From: Monosiga brevicollis MX1
Lineage: Eukaryota; Opisthokonta; Choanoflagellata; Craspedida; Salpingoecidae
Reading direction: 5' to 3'
Length of the DNA stretch: 21,147 nucleotides
NCBI RefSeq assembly: GCF_000002865.3
Contig: NW_001865040.1
Coordinates: 2,200,715 to 2,221,861, forward strand
The translations under genes and the position numbers were made by a program. Of this stretch, positions 10,001 through 19,293 are shown in pieces; the stretch's first letter is position 1; every line of letters begins with the position of its first letter. The notes under the pieces were generated by a model. That model saw only the letters and a program-made list of their open reading frames with translations, was not told the origin of the DNA and did not search any database.

Positions 10001-13000
10001 CGTAACTTCTGCAAATGGATCGATGCCTGCCTCGGCGGCCAGGAATAACGAGGTATTGAGGGTAGCTGCGGCTTCGTTTAGGCCTGATAGGACTGCAGAA
10101 GCGTTGTTCAAACGACTCACATCTGCTTGCAAAACTGCCTCATCGAACTCCTTCAGCAGTGGAAGATGTGCAACCTGTGACTGGGCAGCCCTTGTTGTGG
10201 CATTGGCAGCTCGGTTTGCAGCCACAAGTGTAGCCAGGTCGGCAGCACTGTGGTTAGCAAGGACTGCGTTGTCCGGATTCACAGGCGGTGCCAATGCAAC
10301 CAGCCATTCGCCCATGGCTGCAACCGTGCGCTCCGTCTGATCGACATCACTGGCTGCCACACGAGAGAGGTTGTGAGTCTGAATGGCCTGGGCGTCAAGT
10401 GCGTCCACTGCTGCATCGAGCGTAACTGCTGCAGCCGGGATGGCCTTGTCCAGAAGGTGTGCGCTGTTGTTGAGGCGAACTTGCATGCTGGCGCCATCAA
10501 TACGCAGTGCGGCTGCTTCAGCCTCGACTTCTGACAAGAGGTTGGTGGTGTTGTTCAGCGACCCTTGGACTTGCACCAGCGCTTCGACGCTGGCAATATG
10601 GTGCTCTTGCAGCCTGGAAATATGAGCAAAAGTGTCGCTTATTTGAAGACGGCTGGCCTCGAACCGATCAACTAAGGTGGCGATGCCAAGCGTCGAGTGG
10701 TTGAGGCTAGCAAAGGCATCAGCAGAGTCGGTTGTGGCATTATCCAAAGCGATCTGGATGAGGCCACGTTGGGCTTGCACCTGAGCCAGCTGCCGGTGCA
10801 ATCCGGAGACCGCCAGAGGGAACGCGCGTGCCTGCACCTCGGCATGTAGGGCTCTATCAAATTTCGTCTGAGCGGTCGCGAGCGCAGACCTGTTGAGGCT
10901 GTTGCTGGCTTCCGCGAATAAGGCGGCCCACTGAGCAGCCAGCGTCTCGAGTGTGGCAGCAGTGTGTGCAACTTCCCACGCCGTTTGAGCTTGGTGTCCC
11001 CCAAGAGCCTCCAGGGACAAACGTAGCCGATCCGTCGCCAAAATCATCGTCACAAAAGCCGGGGCCTGCCAGGTGGTGACTGCTCTGCGAAGGGTGCTGT
11101 TGCCTGCGTCCACCGTCGTTGCCAACGTGGAGAGCTCTTGGGCAGTCACTGTGAGGGACGTCAAGGCAGATTCGCGTGCAGCCTGAGCTGCAACCAGGTC
11201 TGAACGCACTGCATCGAGACCCATCATTGCAGTCATGTTCACATTTCCAAGTGCATTCGAAGCGTTGTGCCACAAGTCGCGCAAGTGTTGCGAGCACGCA
11301 TTGCACGTCGCGCAGCCCACAAATGGAATCAGGTTGATGGCGGTTGCGACACACTGATCGCATCGTGGCCCTGCCACCCCGGGTAAGCATCTGTGGGCCG
11401 CCACAAGAACACGTGTCATCGGTCAGCCAGCCGTGACTGGATGGATGATCTCATATCTTTAGCATGGGAAGGGGTAGACTTACAGGCAGGTACCAGACAG
11501 AGGATCGCAGGCTCCGCGGTGAAGAGTTCCAGCTGGATCGCAGGCACAGGCGCGGCACCCAGACGCGCTCAGGTTGAAATGGCCAAACGCGCAGCGATTG
11601 CATCTACAACAAGTCCCAGTCGTCCCAGTGGTCAATATGTGGGGGCAAAGCCGTTGTGATGCGGATGTGGTGACCAATCAAGCATGGGCAAGAACTTCGC
11701 GTGCCACCCCGACAACAACAGCCCATATGCGCACTCGGCCCACAAGCCCGCTCCATGATCGATCAGCTTACCTTCTATCGTTAGCAACGCCGGGCCGACA
11801 CGTGCAGGCCCCCTGGGCCTCATCACAGATCGGGGAGACGGCCCCGAGGGTATGGCAGTCACAATCTTGACAATCACCAGCGGCTGAGAGAGCTGCGGCA
11901 CGAGCGCCACGAGCGCACTGTGCAGCGTCCACTTGGTTCAAGGGATAGGCTAGGGCTGAGCAACGGTGTGTGGTGCGTAAGCTGGCCGTGGCTGTGATGG
12001 CCGCTACAGCAGGGGCCACTGCAGGCTCCAGAGCAGCTTCCATGGCAACAACTGCGCGTGGTACCAGCGCGAGGGCGTCCCAAGCACAAAAGGAACCCAT
12101 CTCTGCATTGCACACAAGCGTGATAAGGACGCTCCCTTGGATCGTGAACTCCAGCGCATCGGCCAGAATGGTGTCACAAAAGTCATCATTAAGACATGGG
12201 GCCAGATTTGTTGTTCGGGCGGCAATGGCAAAGTCGTTGAACTCGATGCGCACGAGCGCGCTTGCTTGTGAGGCATGGCGCAGAACCAAAGTATGCGAGC
12301 CGCTGCTGGCAGTCAGGGGCAGGGCCACATGAATAGGGAGATGGCTGCGTACAAATGCCAACCCCAGGCCTGAATACTGCATGGTTGCGTTGGGATTGCT
12401 GGGTACAATGCGTTGGATCACGCTCGCTGCGTTGATAGCATCCTCAATCTGATACAATGAGGTGGCCACAACGGGCGCAAAGGTGCCGGCTGAACAGTGA
12501 TCACAGGAATGGCCTTGGATGTAGTGCCCACGACACGAGCATGTTCCGTTGGGTGCACACACAGAGCTGGCGCTAGCGCCGGGCAGACAGGTGCAGCCCG
12601 CGCACGGCAGTGAAGTGGTTGCATTGGTTGATACAGGGGTGTAGCCAGTGGCGCACTGGTCGCAGTGCTGCCCAGTCATGCCTTCCCGACACGTGCACTG
12701 GCCTGTTTCCTGCAGCAATAAGAGACCGGTGTGCAGTCCAGGAATGAGTCGAGCATGGCGGGAGCCTTTAAAAATGAAAAAAAAATATCATCATTCACTC
12801 CGAAGACCAAATCTCTCGACACAAATGTGTCATGTGCATCCGGCGGACAAGCCAAGTTTGAGGCTCGAACTATTCTGATTGGTTGCCGCTGGCCTACCTG
12901 ATCGCAGCTTGAACCGATCGCACCGCGTGGATCACAGGCGCAGTCGAGACATCCATCTGCATGTGCCGTGGATAGATTGTAAGAGCCGGTGCGACACGTA

Positions 13001-15432
13001 TCACACTTGAGACCAGTGACACGGGCTTTGCAAAAGCACTGTCCAACGCCAAGGGCCTGTACGTCATCCTCCTCCTGTACGCAGGACTGCACGCCACGAT
13101 TCAGGAAATTGACACGTGAGATGGATCGCATCACAGCAGGTGATACACGTCTGGCTGGAGGATGAAGTGACGTCGCTGGTGCCACACCTGATTGGAAGCA
13201 CCTGCTCGCACGCAGTTGCACGCTGAGCAAGGCGTGGGCGCGTGGCGGCTCACACCCTCGGGTCGGAAAAAGCCTGATAGACAGCGCTCGCAGTTGATTC
13301 CTGTGGGCACGTTTCACCGATGTCAGTACCATGACATAACATTTCAGCCAGAGGCTATTTGGCTGCGCCTCAACCTGCACCGACCTGCAGTATGATTGGC
13401 ACAGGCTACACAGCGTCCGGCTCCCACATACTGGCCATCTACATTAAGTGAGGAACCTTCCACACTCGGGTCATAGATGCATGAAGCAGCATGTCCGAAG
13501 CACTCGCATGGTTGACATGCGTGGGTGGCATTGCTCGTTGCCGGGGCCCAGGGTTGCTTGAGTACGTGCTGACCGGTGGCATCAAGGACCCCTGTCCAGG
13601 ATATACAAGCGTAAGTGTTGATGATGGGGATGATCGTGGGTGGGGCCAGCTCGGCAGATGAGATCGCACCTTGGTTGAAAAGGGGTAAACAAGACTGGCA
13701 AGACCGGCCTTGGGTATCGTGCTGGCAAGCACAAATACCCTCGTCCAAATCACAGCTATCAGCATGACCATGACAGTTGCAAAGCCCCACCATGTCCACT
13801 TCAAGGAGGGAGTGATGGTAAATAGGCGCATCTACAAGGGCGGCAGGAGGCTAGAGACAGTCCAGGTATAGAAATGTGGACGTAGAGACGCCAGCAAAAA
13901 AAAAAACAGAAACACATGCATGAAATGGGCAACGTCGGCATGAGGACACAAAGTCGCTGTTGTCACCAGACTGGACGGAGGTGCTGACCACGAAGCGATG
14001 CAGCTGCAGAAGACGAAGGCGGATGTGATCGGCCGTCACAAACGCGCGGACGGCATCCACCTCAAGACTGCGGTAGTCACTTGTCAGGCCTAGCGACGGG
14101 TCACGCCGTGGCATGAGACGCGGTCCGGTTTGACGCACGGGAACAAACGTGAACGCGAAAGGTAGTCGATGTACCTACTCGGCAAGGAGAGGAGAGCTAG
14201 CACAACAGGGGCTGGCGCATATGGATCGAGCTGTTCTTGCACGCACTCGGCCTCGGCGGTGCCTGTGGAGGTGATGCCGGACAGCGGCTGCATGCCAAAC
14301 GAGGCTATGATTTGTCAAGGCAAAAGAGCACCGGGTGAGATCAACGAGGCCAAGCCAGCGGTTCTGCGCACATGTGGCATTCTCACAGGATATGGGGGCA
14401 AAAAGCAAAAGGCCTGGGACGTGCCTTGACAGTCGCGGGCCATGTACCGCCAGGGCGTGAAGGAGTGACCCCCATCTGTCGAGCGCTCGATAACCATGGC
14501 TGCAGGCTTGGGCGAGTTGAAACGAATCAGGACATAGGCAAGGTGGTACTGAAAACTGGACTCGGCTGAATTCTAGGGGCGATGCGTCAGCGTCAGCGTC
14601 AGCAATGAGATATAAGGGTAAGAATTTGAGTGAGGGTGACAATGACCATCGTCAGAAGAATGAAGAACGTGAAAACCGGGAGAGCGCAGGGGTGGAACCA
14701 GAGGCCAAGGCCAAGGTCGAGGCAGAGACAGAGACAGAGACAGAGAGTCTCAGCCTCTTCGCACAAAAGGGAAAGGAACAGGGTGAGGAGCACACGCACG
14801 GGATCAAGGCTGATTGTGACGTTGATGTCGTCCATGCCAGGTGGACCTTGCCAGAAAGAAGATAGGTCGCCATCAAGGATGTGGGAAGGCGGGTGGAAGG
14901 TGTCTGGGTGTGCGAGACTGCAGCTGTGTCCGCAGCTGTAGGTCAGCTGGGTGAGGCCTGCACAAAGACCGCCATTAGGCACAGTCAAGGCAAGACTTGG
15001 TCGTTAAAGAGGGGAGCCAAGCACTGATGCGGGAGCTCACCGGCGACGAGGCAGACATTTTCGTCTACGGGAGCAAATGCGGGGGGCGTCGAGGAGTGGT
15101 GCTGCTGCGCATAATCCAATGCATCATGCTCGAGCAGGTTATAGGGTGGGACTGCCGACTCGCTGCTGGACCGGGCACCACAGGTCTCGGTTGCGATGGC
15201 TCGGGCGCCATGGCGTAAGGAACCTGCAGCAATGACCCAATGGATACTAGAGGGATGAGGGCTTATGAAGCTGTGCAGCAGCGCTGCCCATGCCTGTACG
15301 AGTTGAGCGCCAGTTCCAAGTTCGGCGAGCTTTACCGGCTTGTGGTGGCAGGAGCAGTGAGCTGTAGACCAGATCTGCTTGCAAAGCCAGCAGAACAAAC
15401 AGGCAAACGCCTGCGCTCAGACACCCATCCAT
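4056..15432 (-). CDS. Giant secreted laminin beta-like chimeric extracellular matrix protein
   Basis: Fourteen exons (minus, 5' to 3'): 15432-15336, 15223-15041, 14957-14800, 14572-14425, 14304-14243, 14174-13967, 13831-13385, 13300-13188, 13086-12898, 12709-11772, 11603-11484, 11390-7024, 6887-6405, 6217-4056. They sum to 9,675 bases, exactly 3,224 codons plus stop, with all phases matching. Order: signal peptide (about 1-23; CLFVLLALQA core); laminin LN (about 34-302; TCG, PAAMVIERSTDGG, ADHIRLRLLQLH); five LE modules (303-613); laminin IV-B/LF-like domain (about 614-810; ATSLYQIEDA then a late RC...QC pair, as in laminin beta); two LE modules (818-916); a helix-rich Ala/Leu/Asn region about 550 residues long (917-1465), comparable to the laminin coiled coil; beta-rich modules (1466-2434); BIG2-like (about 2435-2503); two dockerin/EF-type loops (2674-2685, 2722-2733); Ser/Thr linker (2871-2921); three apple/PAN-like repeats (2942-3224). 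Many N-x-S/T sites; no C-terminal membrane span, so probably secreted. Start ATG has G at -3 and +4. Intron 4 appears to use a GC donor. Module boundaries after 1466 are approximate; function (matrix or adhesion) is inferred. Confidence 0.9.
5022..5117. repeat. GAGGTG/GTCGAG-type minisatellite coding the Thr/Ser linker
   Basis: Six-base degenerate units on the plus strand read on the minus strand as alternating Thr-Ser codons (about residues 2871-2905 of the laminin-like protein). The tract separates the beta-sandwich/dockerin-like part from the apple-like repeats and looks like a mucin-type, O-glycosylatable spacer. Length variation here would stay in frame if units are gained or lost as six bases. 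Confidence 0.8.
6251..6276. repeat. A26/T26 homopolymer inside intron 13 of the laminin-like gene
   Basis: On the transcribed (minus) strand it is an uninterrupted run of 26 T in intron 6404-6218, upstream of the TTTCTCAATAG acceptor. It acts, or is tolerated, as an extended polypyrimidine tract. Prone to sequencing and replication slippage, but it does not touch the coding frame. Confidence 0.9.
14305..14424 (-). other. Probable GC-AG intron (intron 4 of the laminin-like gene)
   Basis: No GT donor restores both frame and the LN-domain alignment here. The junction AAG|GCACGT is close to the GC-donor consensus, and the acceptor is AATCATAG. Splicing in phase 1 gives ARDCQASFGM, matching the laminin beta pattern YDCESSFPG. 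Use of the phase-0 GTGAGA donor at about 14393 with this acceptor would instead run into a stop. Confidence 0.65.
14722..14748. repeat. GAGACA repeat in intron 3 of the laminin-like gene
   Basis: Tandem GAGACA units inside the 227-base intron 14799-14573. The same intron also carries three GCGTCA copies at about 14584-14603 near its acceptor. Non-coding; on the minus strand the tract is CT-rich. Confidence 0.75.
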
Positions 15433-15585
15433 TCCCCTTTGAATCTGCCAGAAAATGCGACGGCACTCGTGCGCACAGTTGCCGCGGATGGGAACGTTTT
15501 GACCCGCCATCAGCAGCCTCACTCGAATGCATGCATGCAGGCTAATGGGAATGATCCATTTTTTTCTGACAAGATGACGGAAACG

Positions 15586-15622
<37 letters not shown>

Positions 15623-15759
15623 GTCTGTCGTCGGTGGTCGTCGTTCGTCGCCGCGCCCGGCTGCCCATGCGACCCCTGCTGCTGTGCTCATCACTGCTGG
15701 GTGTTCCGGGGGGTTTTTTTTGGTGGGGGGCGGGGGACATGCTTCTTGGCTTGTGCTAG
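15433..15759. promoter_or_regulatory. Short divergent spacer with (GT)n, shared by the laminin-like and RD-rich genes
   Basis: Only about 330 bases lie between the laminin-like start codon and the first firm exon of the plus-strand gene, so it probably contains both promoters and an undefined first exon of the RD-rich gene. It includes several short upstream ATGs (15533-15576), a GT microsatellite and a G-rich run (about 15706-15736). No TATA box recognised. The regulatory role is inferred from geometry. Confidence 0.4.
15588..15620. repeat. (GT)n dinucleotide microsatellite
   Basis: Thirty-three bases of perfect GT repeat. All open frames through it give Cys-Val strings, which I regard as artefact unless the RD-rich gene truly starts at the ATG at 15574. 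Confidence 0.95.
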
Positions 15760-17067
15760 TAGTCGGCAAGGCCGGCTCACCTCGGCCATTGCACGGCGGC
15801 CGTCGCCAGAAGGTGAGTCTGGATTTTCGTACAATCCATCAGTGTGGACCTTTGCGTGCACTGATAGTGTGGTGCACCTGAACTGCAGGCGCGGGCCGCC
15901 GCGGGCGTGAGGCGCGCGAGGAACGCGAGGGACGCGAGGAGCGTCGATTCTCAAGCCGTGAACGCGACTCCCGGTATGTGTTCATACAAGCAGGACCGCT
16001 CGGACAGCCTGCGGTTTAGGCCTTGACTTTTGATCGCGGCACCCCACTCTGCAGCTCGAGGTCCATGCAAGAGCGCCTCTCCTATCGAGACGATGACCGG
16101 CGTCGGCCGGGCCGCAACGAGGAGGACCGGTATGCTTCACCACCTTCTTGCAGAGCACATAGCACTGTGCCCTTTCAGCGCCGTGTCTGAACACCAAACG
16201 GTCTCATCACAGTGCTTGCCTCTTGCCTTGCTGTACCCTGGCCGGCCTGGTGACAGAGACGATCGATCGCGCAGCTGGCAACGACGATCGAACGAGGATG
16301 AGAAGAGCGACGCTCCTCGCAGGTCTGCTTACGGGAACAATCGCTTCTAGTTACGAACAAGTCCATCCTTGTCTTTTACACAGAGGAGGAGAGGAAACAA
16401 ATTGACAAAAATGGCTGCTCATCTGTCTTTGGTGTCGCTGGCATCAGGGAGCGAGATGACGGTCAAGAGCAGGAGCGGCCGCGAGACCCTCAGCGTGTAC
16501 CGCGACGTGGCTACTTTTACGACCATGATGACCGTGCGCGAGGACGCTTTCATGGTCGCCGCGAGGGTTCGAACCAGGCACCGCTGAAGCTACCTCATCT
16601 GCCTGCCCGATGCTACCTCCTGGTGCTAACCAAACGTGTCGCCCAACTTGACAGGAGGGCGGTACGATGACCGCCGCCGTGATGACCGCCGCCATGATGA
16701 CCGCCGCCGTGATGACCGCCGTGATGATCGCCGCCGTGATGATCGCCGCCGGGATGATCGCCGCCGGGATGACCGCCCTCGTGGAGACTACCGGCGCGAG
16801 GATCGACAGACCTCGGCCGCCAACGGAAAATGGTCTCACGATCGCTTTCAGGTATGCCACGGGCACCCCACAACAGGCACATGTCTATCACACGCGCAGT
16901 GTCTCAACGATCCCTGTGCCGTTCATACGCAGGAGCTGCAAGCAGAGGCCGCAAACACGGCCGAGCCCACAACTGCCGGGGAGCGTGCCGCTCAAAACGA
17001 CAATGCTAAGACTAGCCCCATGGCCGAGTCAGGGGCATCGCCAGCCCGCCGGGGTGAAGATGAATGA
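15760..17067 (+). CDS. Arg/Asp-rich (RD/RS-like) low-complexity protein, 5' end unresolved
   Basis: Seven exons join in frame: 15760-15812, 15889-15973, 16055-16129, 16257-16322, 16448-16566, 16655-16851 and 16933-17067. They give about 242 residues ending RRGEDE. Donors include GTGAGT, GTATGT and GTATGC; the GTTCGA donor at 16567 is weak. The product is dominated by Arg with Asp, Glu and some Ser (RERDSRSRS, RDDDRRRP, then a long DDRRR repeat), followed by an acidic/Ala-rich tail. Such RS/RD regions are typical of RNA-processing proteins, but I see no RRM, zinc finger or helicase domain, so no function is assigned. The start is open: an ATG at 15669 spliced into 15766, or an ATG at 15574 through the GT repeat, are possible, neither convincing. 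It could also be the C-terminal part of a gene with a missed upstream exon. Consistent phasing and composition across seven exons support that it is a real gene. Confidence 0.55.
16666..16779 (+). repeat. GATGACCGCCGC coding minisatellite
   Basis: About ten tandem 9- or 12-base units encode Asp-Asp-Arg-Arg(-Arg/His) in exon 6 of the RD-rich gene. All units are multiples of three, so copy-number change keeps the frame. Slightly diverged copies (CGT/CAT/CGG, GAC/GAT) suggest the array is not brand new. Confidence 0.85.
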
Positions 17068-17476
17068 GGCACATTGTCTTTCGGGAATGAATCCCCTTGT
17101 CAGTGACTGCCGGGTGCATAAAAACAGCCCTTCCTTCCTCTGCCATCACCATGAGGCTTTTTCAAATCAGCGTCAACTCTTGGGTCCGGATTCATGACGG
17201 CTGCGATTCTTGCGGCATGTGTTGTTAATTTCTCTTCTTTTCTTCATTTTTTCCTCCCGTGTGTGCGTGTTGGAGTTTGGAAGCACGCGCGTTTGCATTA
17301 ATTAAGATCAGACGGTTAAGAGGCTTGGTCAGGTGCGCTCGCTTGCGTGCCGTGAGGCATGTCGCAAAACAAAAGCTCAGGACATAAAGAAAGAGGGCTG
17401 GAGGAACAGGGGAGAGGCCCTAAAGTGGCTCGCTCGCTGTTCACGCTCCGTCGTGCGGCCTGGCCCTGAGGCGTCA
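17068..17476. other. Convergent 3' intergenic region (RD-rich / COA7-like)
   Basis: Tail-to-tail spacer of about 410 bases, AT-richer than its surroundings, with a T-rich stretch near 17226-17256 and an ATTAATTAAG string near 17297. It should hold both 3'UTRs. No open frame with protein-like composition and no RNA gene seen. Confidence 0.5.
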
Positions 17477-18530
17477 TCAAGTCTCGGCAAGTAGCTCTTG
17501 CGCCTGTGCCTGCAACTGCTCAGCCCTGCCGGCGTCTTTGGCAACACCATCGCCTAGGAACAAGTTTGAAATGAGCGGCGGCAGGGAGCCAGGTTGCGAG
17601 CCGTCGGCCAGCATGGGGGCTGTTGTTCACACTCACCAATGCGTAGCATACGAGCCGCGTTGGCGCAGCCCCAGGCATGGTTGAGCTCGCAAGCGCGAAG
17701 AGCAAACTCGAGGGCTTTGGGCATATCCTTGGCCACGCCTGTCGAGGAAGCAAGGGGAAAGTGTTAACAAGACTTGTGATGGAAACAGACGATCAAAGTG
17801 AGGAGGGCCAGGTGGGTGCCGTTGTGCCTGCTACGCGTACCCTCGGCCCCTTGCAGGTACATGGTTGAGGCCATGAAGCAGCCGTTACGAAAATCGCGTT
17901 GGCAGCACTTTTTGAACAGCTCGAGAGCCTGGGGTGCATCTCGGGGCACCTCATCTGGGATACCGGCTCGTAGCATCATAGCTGGGCGATGAGGTGCAGA
18001 TCAATGCAAGCCACGCATGGAGTGAGCGTACAGGGCCAAATCAAACTGGGGGCGCTGGTGGGGGGGCCGCAAACCTTTGTTGTGACAGCTCTCCACGTTG
18101 TCGAGCTCACAACCACGACAAAAGGTCTTGAAGGCAACTGGCAAACTGGCAGGTGTGCCACGCCCAGACATCTGCGCGCTTCCGAGCCGATAGCAACTGC
18201 GACCGTAGCTTTTCTCAAAGCACAGCTCCCGATACATCTCGATGGCTCTGTCAAGACACAACACCCCCGGCCCCATGAGAGACCGCGGATGTGACCAAGC
18301 CGAGTAAAACCTCTGCGCAGAGGCAGGCTGGCAAGTCCGCGCAAGTCCGAGCAAGTGGAACTCCCGTACTTTGTCGCGTTCTTGTCGACTGTCTCGTAAA
18401 ACTCGGCGAGGGCATGACAGTCAAAGGGCTTTTTGAACTCGGCACACTCGCGTTCATGCTCCCGTCGCAGGTCGTTAAAATACTCCTGAAGCTCAGACCC
18501 ATCCTTACTCCATCCGTACGTTTCCGCCAT
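17477..18530 (-). CDS. COA7: COA7-like Sel1-repeat protein (cytochrome c oxidase assembly factor 7 homologue)
   Basis: Five exons: 18530-18370, 18247-18075, 17981-17841, 17738-17637 and 17553-17477, giving 217 residues; human COA7 is 231. Introns are 122, 93, 102 and 83 bases with matched phases; donors are GTACGG, GTTTGC, GTACGC and GTGAGT. Sel1-like repeats run through the protein, each with paired cysteines (ELCFEKSYGRSCYRLG; GCELDNVESCHNK; KCCQRDFRNGCFMAST; ACELNHAWGCANAARM). The last repeat and tail (RIGDGVAKDAGRAEQL) closely parallel COA7's KLGDGVDKD region. COA7 is an intermembrane-space protein that supports complex IV assembly and binds heme; this role is carried over by homology only. 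The start at 18530 (GCC-ATG-G) has good context. As in COA7, there is no clear cleavable presequence. Another Sel1 protein is conceivable, but the collinearity makes COA7 the best call. Confidence 0.87.
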
Positions 18531-18643
18531 GGCGCCAAGGTCGCACGTCACCGACCGGGACCCGTCACGAACAGCACCACCAACACGAGCCACTGAGCTG
18601 AGCGGGCAAAATGGACTGACACATGTGTGTGTGTGTGTCAAAA

Positions 18644-18709
<66 letters not shown>

Positions 18710-19293
18710 CGGTTTTGTCTTTGAATTTTTCGAAAGGGTCATCTGCGTCTTTACTTTCGAGGCATATTGATCGAGTGGACCATACGGCACGCGAATCGCA
18801 TCTTTACTCACACTCGGTGTATGTGTGAGGTGGTGTGCTGACTGTGTGCGGTCGGTTGAAAAGAACTTTGCTGCACGTTAAAAGTCACCAACATATAAAT
18901 TGGCTGAAAGGCTCAAGCACAGGCATGTGACAGGTCGAAAGACACACGTATGCAAGGAAGAAGAAGGAAAAAACCGAAAGCGCGTAGGCAAAAGCAGAAA
19001 GAACAATGAACAACAATGGTTCTAGAGAGGAGGGCGGGCCAAACTGCCCAACAAAGCTGAAACTGGGACTGCGAACTGTCACAGGCAAAACACAGGCAGG
19101 AAACAAGAAACAGGACAGCAACATACAGAGCGAATCAAGAAAGGAAAACCAACAAGCAAGATTCGCACATGAAATCATGTGCACGTGAGTGTAGGGCACG
19201 CGAGCGAGCGAGAAGCAAACAAAAAGGGTGAAGAGAGGTCTGACGGCGGGGCACAACATCTCGTCCACGCTTCTCAAGCCAGACTCGTGCAGC
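18531..19293. other. Intergenic region between desaturase 3' end and COA7-like start
   Basis: Both flanking genes are on the minus strand, so this contains the desaturase 3'UTR (19293 downward) and the COA7 promoter. Contents: inverted GT/CA repeats at 18624-18707 and A-rich plus-strand sequence at about 18940-19170. No convincing coding frame on either strand. Confidence 0.5.
18624..18707. repeat. Inverted (GT)n-(CA)n microsatellite pair
   Basis: About 15 bases of GT repeat (18624-18638), a 10-base spacer, then about 59 bases of CA repeat (18649-18707). The arms are complementary, so the single strand can fold into a hairpin of roughly 14-15 base pairs. It lies about 95-180 bases upstream of the COA7-like start codon. 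Confidence 0.9.

Noticed and set aside
14175-14242. Frame continuing QLDPYAPAP inside the LN domain as coding
   Set aside because: It leads out of frame with the following DPSLGL exon. Treating it as a 68-base intron restores the laminin spacing from Cys to Asp-Pro.
16666-16779. Tandem array resembling a CRISPR or satellite
   Set aside because: Units are 9-12 bases, contiguous, without spacers, and read in frame as Asp-Arg repeats; it is a coding minisatellite.
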